NCBI GenBank assembly: GCA_905181765.1
Contig: CAJIYW010000006.1
Coordinates: forward strand, 124,001-188,000
Reading direction: 5' to 3'
Source: Flavobacteriales bacterium UBA6772
GTDB taxonomy: Bacteria > Bacteroidota > Bacteroidia > Flavobacteriales > Flavobacteriaceae
Length of the DNA stretch: 64,000 nucleotides
The position numbers and the translations under genes were made by a program. Shown here in pieces: positions 53,737 to 62,614 of this stretch. Position 1 is the stretch's first letter; each line of letters starts with the position of its first letter. A model generated the notes under the pieces. That model did not search any database and had not been told where the DNA came from. It saw only the letters and a list, made by a program, of their open reading frames with translations.

Positions 53737-54621
53737 ATGTTTAAAAATGTCGGAGAAAGTTCTTTAGATGAAATCACTTTAGAAAAAGGGTTTTATGTGC
53801 TTCATTTTCAGAATGAAAGCAATAAAGTACAAAGTTTTGAAAGAGCTATTGATAGCACCTTCATACAGATGCATTTCTGTTTGAGAGGAAATTCTAAATT
53901 TTTATTTAATGAAGGTGGTTATACTTTTGATGTTCTAGATAACAGGTCTATCTTATTATACAATCCGCAAAGAACTTTGCCTATAAATTTAGAAATTCAA
54001 CCAAAAACAACTTTAGTTTCATTATTAATTTCAATTGAAAAATTTCACTCTTTATTTTCTAAAGAGTCTGGCTACATTCCTTTTTTAAGTGATGAAAATA
54101 GCAATAGAAAATTTTATGATGACACCGAAATAAAAGCAACAGTTGCTATGGTTCTGCATCAAATTATAAACTCTAATATTAATAATTCTATTAGAGAATT
54201 ATACGTAAAAGGTAAAATTTATGAATTATTAAGTCTTCATTTTCAAAAAGAAGAAAATACCGATGCAGAATATTGTCCTTTTTTGGTTGATGAACAAAAT
54301 GTATTAAAAATTAGAAAAGCAAAAGATATAATAATCTCTAGAATGGCAGAACCCCCTAGTTTACAAGAGTTAGCTTTAGAAATTGGTTTGAATTTAAAGA
54401 AACTAAAAGAAGGTTTTAAACAAATTTATGGAGATACCGTTTATAGTTTTTTATTCGATTATAAAATGGAACATTCTCGGAAGTTATTAGAAAGCAACCT
54501 ATACAACGTAAATGAGGTTGGCTCACAAGTTGGATACAGCACTGCAAGTCATTTTATAGCAGCATTTAAAAAGAAATTTGGCACTACACCTAAGAAATAT
54601 GTAATGAGTCTTAATAAGTAA
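53737..54621 (+). CDS. AraC family transcriptional regulator
   Basis: A 294-residue regulator with a C-terminal AraC/XylS DNA-binding domain of two helix-turn-helix units. They are LQELALEIGLNLKKLKEGFKQIYGDTVYSFL (residues ~208-238) and VNEVGSQVGYSTASHFIAAFKKKFGTTPKKY (residues ~258-290). The N-terminal ~170 residues form an unrecognised ligand-sensing part with a cupin-like strand pattern (IDSTFIQMHFCLRGNSKFLF). It is divergent from hemA with about 200 bases between, so regulating the hem genes is a reasonable guess. Confidence 0.92.
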   Translation: MFKNVGESSLDEITLEKGFYVLHFQNESNKVQSFERAIDSTFIQMHFCLRGNSKFLFNEGGYTFDVLDNRSILLYNPQRTLPINLEIQPKTTLVSLLISIEKFHSLFSKESGYIPFLSDENSNRKFYDDTEIKATVAMVLHQIINSNINNSIRELYVKGKIYELLSLHFQKEENTDAEYCPFLVDEQNVLKIRKAKDIIISRMAEPPSLQELALEIGLNLKKLKEGFKQIYGDTVYSFLFDYKMEHSRKLLESNLYNVNEVGSQVGYSTASHFIAAFKKKFGTTPKKYVMSLNK

Positions 54622-54671
54622 GTAGTTTTAAGTTATAATAGACATTCTTTAAATTTTTTAAACAAAAAAAA

Positions 54672-55184
54672 GTGGAACAATTATCACATAATGATATCGA
54701 AAACGAGCAAAAACAGTTTCCAATAACAATTGTTTGTGACGCTATTAGAACCCCAGAAAATATAGGAATGTGTTTTCGAATTTCAGAAAGTTTTGGGGTT
54801 CAAAAAATTTATTTCCATGAAAACTCACCTTCTATCGAAAATAGAATTGTTAAAAAAACGGCAAGAAATACAGTTAATCAAATTCAGCATACTTCTTATG
54901 CTAATTTTAACAATCTTGTTAATAGATTAAAAGCAGAAGGAAATACTATTATAGGAATAGAAATTACTGATAAAAGCATAAATATTGAAGATTTTAATTT
55001 TAAAAATTATGAAAAAATAGTATTAATTTTGGGCAGTGAACGCAACGGAATTGAAGACATCAATTTAATGGATTATACGGTTTCAATACCAATGTATGGA
55101 AGAAATTCTAGTATGAATGTGATTCATAGTTTGGCTATTATGTTGTATGAAGTTACCAGACAATTTTCTTTAATTAGTAGATAA
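54672..55184 (+). CDS. TrmH/SpoU family RNA methyltransferase
   Basis: A 170-residue SPOUT-class methyltransferase that adds a 2'-O-methyl group to tRNA or rRNA using S-adenosylmethionine. The family motifs are IRTPENIGMCFRISESFG near residue 25, ILGSERNGIEDINL near 118 and SIPMYGRNSSMNVIHSLAIMLYE near 136, which includes the knot-forming C-terminal motif. It starts at GTG (54672). The exact RNA target is unknown. It lies 50 bases after the regulator. Confidence 0.9.
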   Translation: MEQLSHNDIENEQKQFPITIVCDAIRTPENIGMCFRISESFGVQKIYFHENSPSIENRIVKKTARNTVNQIQHTSYANFNNLVNRLKAEGNTIIGIEITDKSINIEDFNFKNYEKIVLILGSERNGIEDINLMDYTVSIPMYGRNSSMNVIHSLAIMLYEVTRQFSLISR

Positions 55185-55255
55185 TACGATTCTGATACAA
55201 ATTCAGAATTGTAAGAATATAAATAAACAAATACTGAAAATAAATTCAGCACAAT

Positions 55256-56272
55256 ATGAAAGGAGTTTTATTAGTTAATTTAGGGTCGCCAGCGAGTACA
55301 TCCACAAAAGATGTTAGAAAATACCTAGACCAATTTTTAATGGACGAGCGCGTTATTGATGCGCCTTATTGGCTTAGAACAATATTAGTTCGAGGCATCA
55401 TTCTAAACACAAGACCAAAAAAGTCTGCAAAAGCGTACAAGAAAATATGGTGGGATGAAGGTTCGCCATTAATTGTTTTATCAGAAAGATTACACGACAA
55501 AGTGCAAGAAAAAACAGAATTACCGGTTGCTTTGTCTATGCGTTATGGAAGTCCGTCTATGAAAGATGGTTTGCAAGAACTACATGACAAAGGCGTTACA
55601 GATGTATTAATTGTTCCTTTGTATCCGCAACATGCGATGGCAACAACTGATACAATTTTGGTGTTGGCGGAAGAATTGCGAGAAAAATTTTATCCGCAGA
55701 TGAAGTTTAAACATATTCCTGCTTTTTATCACAAAAAGGATTATATAAAAGTTTTAGGAGATAATATCAAAAACTATTTAGAAGATAAGGAATGGGATAA
55801 AATTCTATTTTCTTATCATGGTATTCCTGAAAGACATGTTAGAAAATCTGATATTACAAAAAGTCATTGTAAACCAAATGATAGTGTAAATTTTGAATGT
55901 TGTAAAACAGCTTCTCCTGCTCATGAATTTTGTTATAAGCATCAATGTTATGAAACTACAAGGCAAGTTGTAGAGTATTTAGGCATAGAACCGCATCAAC
56001 ACTTTGTTTCTTTTCAATCTAGATTAGCTGGTGACCCATGGTTACAACCTTACACAGATAAAATGCTTGAGAAATACCCAAGTAAAGGTGTAAAAAAATT
56101 AGCAGTTGTTACGCCGGCATTTGTGTCTGACTGTTTAGAGACTTTAGAAGAAATTGCCATGGAAGGTAAAGAAGAGTTTTTGAAATTTGGTGGAGAAGAA
56201 TTTCATGCAATTCCATGTATTAATGATAATGACGATTGGGTAGATGTTTTAGTAAATTGGATTGAAGAATAA
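55256..56272 (+). CDS. hemH: Ferrochelatase
   Basis: A 338-residue enzyme inserting iron into protoporphyrin IX (or coproporphyrin III). The active-site histidine lies in LFSYHGIPERHVRKSD near residue 182, and the glutamate side in FVSDCLETLEEI near 284. The cysteine-rich stretch CCKTASPAHEFCYKHQC near 223 may hold an iron-sulfur cluster or other metal. VNLGSPASTSTKDVRKYLDQFLMDERVID opens the protein. It is on the opposite strand to the hemA operon. Length is normal. Confidence 0.95.
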   Translation: MKGVLLVNLGSPASTSTKDVRKYLDQFLMDERVIDAPYWLRTILVRGIILNTRPKKSAKAYKKIWWDEGSPLIVLSERLHDKVQEKTELPVALSMRYGSPSMKDGLQELHDKGVTDVLIVPLYPQHAMATTDTILVLAEELREKFYPQMKFKHIPAFYHKKDYIKVLGDNIKNYLEDKEWDKILFSYHGIPERHVRKSDITKSHCKPNDSVNFECCKTASPAHEFCYKHQCYETTRQVVEYLGIEPHQHFVSFQSRLAGDPWLQPYTDKMLEKYPSKGVKKLAVVTPAFVSDCLETLEEIAMEGKEEFLKFGGEEFHAIPCINDNDDWVDVLVNWIEE

Positions 56273-56359
56273 GTACTAAGTAAAATGAAATAATTTTGAT
56301 GATTCATCAAAACTTATAAAATTTAAGACTTTAAAAATTTAAAACTAAATTTATAAAAA

Positions 56360-56911
56360 ATGGATTTTCTATACGTAAAAGCATTACATATTATATTTGT
56401 AGTTACTTGGTTTGCAGGTTTGTTTTATATTCCTAGATTATTTATTTATCAAACAGAAGCTGAAACCAAGTTAGAGCCCGCAAAATCTATTCTGCAAACA
56501 CAGTTTAAATTAATGAGCAAGCGTTTGTGGTATATCATTACTTGGCCTTCTGCTATTTTAGCAAGTGTATTTGCTTTTTGGATGTTGTATGAAAATCCGT
56601 ATTACCTAGAGGAGCCTTGGATGTTGGTGAAATTAGCTTTCGTTTTAGCACTGTATTTTTACCATGGTTTTTGTCAATATATCTATAAAAACTTACAAAA
56701 AGACATTATAAAGTACTCCACTTTTAGTCTCCGAATTTTCAATGAAATCTCTACAATTATTCTTTTTGCAGTAGTATTTTTAGTCACATTAAAAAGTGCC
56801 ATTAACTGGATCTGGGGCGTTGTAGGAATTATTCTTTTTGGTCTTTTAATGATGTTAGGAATTAAACTTTACAAAAAAATGAGAGAGAAAAAATCTTGGG
56901 AAAAAAAGTAA
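56360..56911 (+). CDS. hemJ: Protoporphyrinogen oxidase HemJ
   Basis: A 183-residue membrane protein of the HemJ/UPF0093 family. HemJ oxidises protoporphyrinogen IX to protoporphyrin IX in bacteria lacking HemG and HemY. Four membrane segments are visible. The key histidine and arginine region KALHIIFVVTWFAGLFYIPRLFIYQ (residues 8-32) is canonical, and PWMLVKLAFVLALYFYHGFC near 92 has the second conserved lysine and histidine. It is 87 bases after hemH, so the last two haem steps are together, with hemJ supplying the substrate for hemH. Confidence 0.93.
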   Translation: MDFLYVKALHIIFVVTWFAGLFYIPRLFIYQTEAETKLEPAKSILQTQFKLMSKRLWYIITWPSAILASVFAFWMLYENPYYLEEPWMLVKLAFVLALYFYHGFCQYIYKNLQKDIIKYSTFSLRIFNEISTIILFAVVFLVTLKSAINWIWGVVGIILFGLLMMLGIKLYKKMREKKSWEKK

Positions 56912-56970
56912 TATTCATTCAGCAGCCTCAATACTCCTTCGATTTTAAAAACGGTAACTGTGATGAAAAT

Positions 56971-57588
56971 TTAACCTTTAATACTCTGTTCAAAGGGAAT
57001 TCGATTCACGATAGATCTTCCCAAAGTAACTTCATCTGCATACTCTAATTCATCACCAACAGAAATTCCACGAGCAATTGTAGAAGTTGTAATGTCGAAC
57101 TTTTCTATTTGTTTAAAAATATAGAAATTAGTAGTATCGCCCTCCATTGTTGAACTTAAAGCAAAAATCAATTCTTTAATCTCTCCGTTTTCAACCTTAT
57201 TTACGAGAGATTCTATTTTTAATTCTTGCGGTCCAATACCCTCTATAGGAGATATTTTTCCACCTAAAACATGATACAAACCCTTAAACTGAGAGGTACT
57301 TTCAATTGCCATTACATCTCTAATATCTTCGACTACACAAACAATATCTGAATTTCTTCTGGGGTTCTGACAAATATCACATAATAAAGTGTCCGAAATA
57401 TTATGACATTTCTCACAGGTCTTTACATCGTTTCTTAAATGCAATAAAGCGTCAGATAAAAACTTTGTATTATCTACAGGTTGCCTTAACAAATGTAACA
57501 CCAAACGCAATGCCGTTCGTTTTCCGATTCCAGGCAAACGTGAAACTTCGTTTACAGCATTTTCTAATAATTTTGATGAAAAATCCAT
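56971..57588 (-). CDS. recR: Recombination mediator RecR
   Basis: A 205-residue protein that, with RecO and RecF, loads RecA at gaps. The helix-hairpin-helix is [17 protein letters not shown] near residue 18, the zinc-binding site [16 protein letters not shown] is near 57 with four cysteines, and the Toprim region begins [14 protein letters not shown] near 82. Length is normal. It is alone, divergent from the sodium symporter gene, with a -7 element 5 bases before its start codon. Confidence 0.96.
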   Translation of the reverse strand: MDFSSKLLENAVNEVSRLPGIGKRTALRLVLHLLRQPVDNTKFLSDALLHLRNDVKTCEKCHNISDTLLCDICQNPRRNSDIVCVVEDIRDVMAIESTSQFKGLYHVLGGKISPIEGIGPQELKIESLVNKVENGEIKELIFALSSTMEGDTTNFYIFKQIEKFDITTSTIARGISVGDELEYADEVTLGRSIVNRIPFEQSIKG

Positions 57589-57593
57589 AACTA

Positions 57594-57601
57594 CAAATTT
57601 A
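57594..57601 (-). promoter_or_regulatory. -7 element at a possible leaderless start (recR)
   Basis: Minus-strand TAAATTTG ends 5 bases before the recR ATG at 57588, which predicts a transcript with little or no leader. Confidence 0.42.
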
Positions 57602-57682
57602 ACGTTTTAAAGAGAAAAGAATCACTAAAAAAGAAAAAAGACTACTAAAAAACATATATTCGTAACACAAATTTCAACTAAC

Positions 57683-59116
57683 ATGAAACCAGAATACATC
57701 ATCTTATTAATTGTTGCTTATTTCTCTGTTTTAATATTAATTTCTTACATCACAGGAAAATCTGCAGACAACAGAACATTCTTTAAAGCAAACAATTCTT
57801 CACCTTGGTATTTAGTTGCTTTTGGTATGATTGGTGCATCTCTTTCTGGTGTAACTTTCATCTCTGTTCCAGGATGGGTAGAGGGCCAAAATATGAGTTA
57901 TTTTCAAATGGTTTTGGGTTATGTTGTGGGTTATGCAGTTATTGGGTTGGTTTTACTGCCGTTGTATTACAGGTTAAATCTAACATCAATATACACGTAT
58001 TTAGAAGATCGATTTGGAAAGTGCTCTTACAAAACAGGTGCCTCTTTTTTCTTGCTTTCTAGAACTATTGGAGCTGCATTTAGATTGTTTTTAGTAGCAA
58101 ATGTGTTACAAATTATTTTGTTTGATGCGTACGGAATTCCTTTTTGGATAACCGTTTCAATCACTATTTTATTAATTTGGCTGTATACTTTTAAAGGAGG
58201 TATAAAAACGATTGTTTGGACAGACACCCTTCAAACTTTATTTATGTTAATTGCCGTTGGTGTTTGTATTTATACTATTTCAGATGAAATGGAAATTAGC
58301 AATATATTCTCATACGTTGCAGACAGCGAATTATCTAAAACTTTCTTTTTTGATGATGTAAATGCAGGAAATTATTTCTGGAAACGTTTTCTTGCGGGTG
58401 CATTTGTAGCTATAGTTATGACGGGGTTAGACCAAGATATGATGCAAAAAAACCTTACCTGTAGAAATCTAAAAGATGCACAGAAAAATATGTTTTGGTT
58501 TACAATTGTTTTAGTAATTGTAAATTTTTTCTTTTTAGCATTAGGAGTTTTATTAACAGACTATGCACAGCAAAATGGTATTGATGCTCATAAAGATCAA
58601 CTATTCCCTATTATAGCCACTAAAGGAAATTTAGGATTGGCAACTGCAATCTTCTTTTTATTAGGCTTAATTGCAGCGGCATACTCTAGTGCAGATTCTG
58701 CTTTAACTTCTTTAACCACCTCTTTTAGTATTGATATTTTAGAAATTGATAAAAAGAAAGACAAAAAAGAGCAGGAGAAAACTAGAAAGAAAATTCACAT
58801 ACTTTTCTCTTTTATCTTGATAGCTACAATTCTTATTTTTAAATACTTTATTGCAGATGAAAGTGTCATTGCAAAAATATTTACGTTCGCCAACTACACC
58901 TATGGACCTTTATTAGGTTTGTATGCTTTTGGTTTATTTACTAAATTAAAAGTAAAAGACAAAATGGTACCTTTTATTTGTTTGGTTTCTCCTTTCTTAA
59001 CCTTCTCTATAAATTATTTAGCCTTAGAATATATAGGTTTTGATTTTGGTTTTTCACTATTAATTTTAAACGGATTGGTAACCTTTATTGGGTTGTACAT
59101 CTTTAAAAGAAAATAA
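57683..59116 (+). CDS. Sodium:solute symporter (SSS family)
   Basis: A 477-residue transporter with about 13 membrane segments. Family signatures are GMIGASLSGVTFISVPGWVEG near residue 49 (unwound helix 1), RTIGAAFRLFLVANVL near 128 and the sodium-site helix AAYSSADSALTSLTTSFSIDI near 332. The sodium-linked substrate cannot be read from sequence; related members carry sugars, amino acids, iodide or vitamins. The gene is alone and ends at a hairpin shared with the convergent DUF1338 gene. Confidence 0.93.
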   Translation: MKPEYIILLIVAYFSVLILISYITGKSADNRTFFKANNSSPWYLVAFGMIGASLSGVTFISVPGWVEGQNMSYFQMVLGYVVGYAVIGLVLLPLYYRLNLTSIYTYLEDRFGKCSYKTGASFFLLSRTIGAAFRLFLVANVLQIILFDAYGIPFWITVSITILLIWLYTFKGGIKTIVWTDTLQTLFMLIAVGVCIYTISDEMEISNIFSYVADSELSKTFFFDDVNAGNYFWKRFLAGAFVAIVMTGLDQDMMQKNLTCRNLKDAQKNMFWFTIVLVIVNFFFLALGVLLTDYAQQNGIDAHKDQLFPIIATKGNLGLATAIFFLLGLIAAAYSSADSALTSLTTSFSIDILEIDKKKDKKEQEKTRKKIHILFSFILIATILIFKYFIADESVIAKIFTFANYTYGPLLGLYAFGLFTKLKVKDKMVPFICLVSPFLTFSINYLALEYIGFDFGFSLLILNGLVTFIGLYIFKRK

Positions 59117-59117
59117 A

Positions 59118-59157
59118 AAAGAGGAATTAGAATCTAAATAGATACCAATTCCTCTTT
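59118..59157. terminator. Bidirectional terminator between symporter and DUF1338 genes
   Basis: Perfect 11-bp arms 59118-59128 and 59147-59157 (AAAGAGGAATT/AATTCCTCTTT) with an 18-base loop, between convergent genes. Confidence 0.8.
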
Positions 59158-59193
59158 CAATTTTAGAAGTTTTTACTAATTATATAAATCCTC

Positions 59194-59997
59194 TTACAGC
59201 TTCATATCTGTACTTTCAAAAATCTTATCAGCAGAGCCTGTAACAAAACCAGAAAACAATTTACCATTAGCCATTTCGTGCCTAAAAGCGAACTCATAAT
59301 AACAAGAAGTTATCTCTTTAGTTGTCTCTTTAAACGCTACTGGTATCCTATCTGCCAATACACTAGATTGTTCTAAAAACTGTGCTGGTGTGCCTTTAAT
59401 TTCTCCACCAGAAGTATTCATTTTAAATCCATTTACTTTTAAAAATTCATTTACTTCCTGCAAAGAACTAAACGTATCTAATTTATTTATATCTACCGTA
59501 AAATGATTAGAACAGAATCCATTAACATACAGCCAAGCCGCATATTCTGTTTCTGCTTGTAATTTTTCGTATAAATCAAAACTAGGCTGACCCCATAATC
59601 TTCCTTTAAAGACTAACTGACCTGTATGTAATTCACTTTCAGGAATTGCATCAATCATCTTTTTTACTTCTGTTTGTAATTCACTAGAAAATTCAGCTAC
59701 TTTTAATTGACTAATAAAAACTCGTGGTACATTTTTATCGGTAGCGTGCTCATAATGTTTTGCATATAGTTTCTTAGCTTCAAAAGTATAGTCTCCACAT
59801 TCCACATAACCAGCAGCAAGAAAAGGTTTTGCTAACACCTCAATATTTACACGAGGATCGTCAAAAGTTCTAAAAGCAACATGGTCATTAAATATTTTGT
59901 TTCCTTTACTAATAAATAGCTCATTTATTTTTTGTGCCGATGGCGTTCTTTCTGAATACTCGCTCCACAAAGAATCAAAAATTTCAGTTGTCGTCAT
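59194..59997 (-). CDS. DUF1338 family protein (HglS-like non-haem iron oxygenase)
   Basis: A 267-residue protein of the DUF1338 family. In Pseudomonas putida the longer member HglS is a 2-oxoadipate dioxygenase that makes D-2-hydroxyglutarate in lysine breakdown. The likely metal ligands are seen: His in FNDHVAFRTFD near residue 38, His in CSNHFTVDINK near 170 and Glu in CYYEFAFRHEM near 234. The R in the VAFRTF motif may bind the oxoacid. It is much shorter than HglS (about 450 residues), so substrate identity with HglS is uncertain. No lysine-pathway genes are nearby. Confidence 0.8.
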   Translation of the reverse strand: MTTTEIFDSLWSEYSERTPSAQKINELFISKGNKIFNDHVAFRTFDDPRVNIEVLAKPFLAAGYVECGDYTFEAKKLYAKHYEHATDKNVPRVFISQLKVAEFSSELQTEVKKMIDAIPESELHTGQLVFKGRLWGQPSFDLYEKLQAETEYAAWLYVNGFCSNHFTVDINKLDTFSSLQEVNEFLKVNGFKMNTSGGEIKGTPAQFLEQSSVLADRIPVAFKETTKEITSCYYEFAFRHEMANGKLFSGFVTGSADKIFESTDMKL

Positions 59998-60183
59998 TTT
60001 AAGTTTAATTTTATTTAGTAAAACTACTTATATTTAATTCAATATAACAATTTACCTACGTAATAATTATAATTAGAGCACCTCATAACTGTGTAATGCA
60101 TTACTTTCGTAATGTAAAACAACATGACCGTTTCCATTTTTATGCAACAGTTTTTAAAAATGCTTATTATATAGAAAAATAAC

Positions 60184-61371
60184 ATGAAAAAAACAATTTC
60201 TATTATTGGAGGTGGTCCATCTTCTTTACTTTTGGCTGCTTTTTTAGATGTTGACAAATTCGATATCACTATTTATGAAAAAAATAAAACTTTAGGTCGA
60301 AAGTTTTTAGTTGCAGGAAAAGGAGGATTTAACCTAACACATTCAGAACCAATTTCTGAATTAGTTGAACGCTATACTCCTAGTAGATTTTTTAAAAAAT
60401 TCTTTATTAAGTTTCACCAATAATGATTTTAGAAAATGGCTGCATGACATTGGAATTCCTACTTATGTAGGAAGTAGTAAAAGAGTCTATCCAGAAGAAC
60501 ACATAAAACCTATTACAGTTTTAAATACGATTCTAAACCATTTAAAAAATAAAGGAATTAATTTTAAATACAACCATGTTTTTTCTGGCTGGGATATTCA
60601 AAACAACCTTATTATAAATAACGAAATTACGTATTCAGATTATACCGTGTTTTCTTTAGGAGGCGGAAGTTGGAAAATTACAGGATCTGATGGAGCCTGG
60701 CTTAAAACCTTCGAAGAAAAAGGATTAAAACAATTCCTTTTGAAGCCTCTAACTGTGCTTTTAAAATTGATTGGAATTCTAAATTCATCCAAGAGAACGA
60801 AGGAATTCCTCTAAAAAACATTACGATTTCTTGTGCTAAAAAACAGCAAAAAGGAGAGGCTGTAATTACTAGTTTTGGCCTAGAGGGAAATGCAATTTAT
60901 GCTTTAAGTCCACAAATTAGAGAGCAGTTAAAATTGCATAATAAAGCTATAATATATATCGATTTTAAACCAACATTTACTTTAGAAAATGTATACTCTA
61001 AAATTAAAAATTCGAGTTTTAAAAATACAACTCAAATTTTAAAGAAAGAGTTGAAGTTAAGTCCTTCTCAAATTACTTTATTAAAAACATATTTATCTAA
61101 AGACTCTTATTTAAATGCAGTAATATTATCAAAATACATTAAAAAATTTCCGCTAGAGATTAACGACTTGAGTATTTTAGATGAAGCTATATCTACTGTT
61201 GGCGGAATTGATATAAACGCAGTTGATCCTAATTTTCAATTACATGAAATTCCGAATCAATTTTGTCTTGGAGAAATGATAAATTGGGATGCACCTACAG
61301 GAGGATATTTATTACAGGCCTGCGCGAGTACTGGTGTATTCCTTGCTAAATATTTTAATGAAATTGATTAA
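60184..61371 (+). pseudogene. HI0933/YhiN-type flavoprotein, frameshifted twice
   Basis: NAD(P)/FAD-dependent oxidoreductase of the HI0933-like family (BaiN/RdsA-type), function not well known. The FAD motif is at the start (IGGGPSSLLLAAFL), then RKFLVAGKGGFNLTHSEP near residue 40 and VYPEEHIKPITVLN. The end GGIDINAVDPNFQ and PTGGYLLQACASTGVFLA is typical. The frame breaks twice: one extra T in the run 60388-60393, and one missing A in the run 60727-60730. The repaired product is about 395 residues, normal for the family. The two shifts have opposite sign, so the frame is restored at the end. Confidence 0.87.
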
Positions 61372-61439
61372 AAAAGTAGGTTTTAGAGTGTTTATACTTC
61401 TGAAATATTCAGTATTTTTACTGTATTCAAATACATACG

Positions 61440-62087
61440 ATGTCAAAAGACTTAAGCAATTATCGTAAATCTTACGAAAAACAAGAACTTTTAGAAAGTA
61501 ATTGTCCCGAAAACCCAATGGACTTATTTAAGACTTGGTTTCGAAACGCGGATGATTCTAAAACTGTAGAAGAAACAAACGCCATGAATATTTCTACAAT
61601 TGGTAAAGACGGTTTCCCTAAAAATAGAATTGTTTTACTAAAGAAATTTACTTCAGAAGGTTTTATTTTTTATACAAACTATAGTTCAGAAAAAGGTTTG
61701 GCAATAGCAGAAAATAACAATATTTGTTTGTCTTTTTTTTGGCCTGGTTTAGAACAACAAATCATTATCAAAGGAAAGGCAGAAAAGCAAATAGAAAATT
61801 TATCTGACGGTTATTTTGAATCGAGACCAGATGGAAGTAAACTTGGTGCTTGGGCATCCAATCAAAGCACTGTTGTAAGCTCTAGGGAAACGCTAGAAGA
61901 AAGTTTAGCATCCTTTACAACAGCTTTTCATGGAAAAGAAATTACAAGGCCAAAACACTGGGGAGGCTATTTAGTAAAACCAATATCGATAGAATTTTGG
62001 CAAGGAAGACCAAATAGATTGCATGATAGAATTAGATATCTTTTAGAAGACGATTTTTCTTGGAAAATAGAAAGATTAGCACCATAA
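61440..62087 (+). CDS. pdxH: Pyridoxamine 5'-phosphate oxidase
   Basis: A 215-residue FMN enzyme oxidising pyridoxamine or pyridoxine 5'-phosphate to PLP. Motifs: NAMNISTIGKDGFPKNRIVLLKKFTSEGFIFYTNYSSEKG (residues 46-86), FFWPGLEQQIIIKGKAEK near 99, SRPDGSKLGAWASNQS near 130 and the closing EFWQGRPNRLHDRIRY near 188, all standard. Length is normal. It lies about 70 bases after the flavoprotein gene and 33 before the phosphatase gene. Confidence 0.96.
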   Translation: MSKDLSNYRKSYEKQELLESNCPENPMDLFKTWFRNADDSKTVEETNAMNISTIGKDGFPKNRIVLLKKFTSEGFIFYTNYSSEKGLAIAENNNICLSFFWPGLEQQIIIKGKAEKQIENLSDGYFESRPDGSKLGAWASNQSTVVSSRETLEESLASFTTAFHGKEITRPKHWGGYLVKPISIEFWQGRPNRLHDRIRYLLEDDFSWKIERLAP

Positions 62088-62120
62088 TTTTTTATATTTA
62101 CCTAGCGCAATAAAAAATAA

Positions 62121-62609
62121 ATGAAAACACTCTATATTGTTAGGCATGCAAAATCTTCATGGGCCTATAAAGGAATTGAAGATATTGATAGACCATTAAA
62201 AAAGCGTGGTATTAAAGACGCCCATTTAATGTCTAAGTTTTTATCTAAAAAAATAGAAAAACCAGATGTTTTTGTAACAAGCAGTGCCAACAGGGCTCTG
62301 CATACTGCTATTATTTTTTGTGAAAAATTTAGTTTTCCACACGCAAATCTTCAAATTAAAAGGCAGTTATATAGTTTTAGTGACGGTTATTTAGAAAAAA
62401 CAATAAAAGCCTTAGATGACGGCTTTAACTCTGCGTTTATATTTAGCCATGATCATGGTATTAACACTTTTGTTAATGAATTTGGAAGTAAACCGATTGC
62501 ACATGTTCCTACGTGTGGTGTAATTGCCATACAGTTTCAAGAAAAACATTGGAAAAACATCAAAAAAGGAAAAACTGTTTTAATAGAATCTCCTAAAAAT
62601 AATAAATAA
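62121..62609 (+). CDS. SixA-like histidine phosphatase
   Basis: A 162-residue member of the histidine phosphatase superfamily. The catalytic motif is IVRHAKSSWAYKG (RHG-type, reading RHA) at residues 6-18. The conserved arginine is in SANRALHTA near 55, and the second histidine in FIFSHDHGINTFVNEFG near 110. SixA removes phosphate from phosphohistidine of sensor kinases or of the nitrogen PTS in other bacteria. The substrate here is unknown. Its stop is 5 bases from the start codon of ppx, which follows. Confidence 0.86.
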   Translation: MKTLYIVRHAKSSWAYKGIEDIDRPLKKRGIKDAHLMSKFLSKKIEKPDVFVTSSANRALHTAIIFCEKFSFPHANLQIKRQLYSFSDGYLEKTIKALDDGFNSAFIFSHDHGINTFVNEFGSKPIAHVPTCGVIAIQFQEKHWKNIKKGKTVLIESPKNNK

Positions 62610-62614
62610 AAAAA

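Noticed and set aside
60097..60116. Small hairpin CATTAC/GTAATG before the flavoprotein gene as a regulatory element
   Set aside because: Only 6-8 base pairs in AT-rich DNA with no T-run and no repeat elsewhere; it could be chance.
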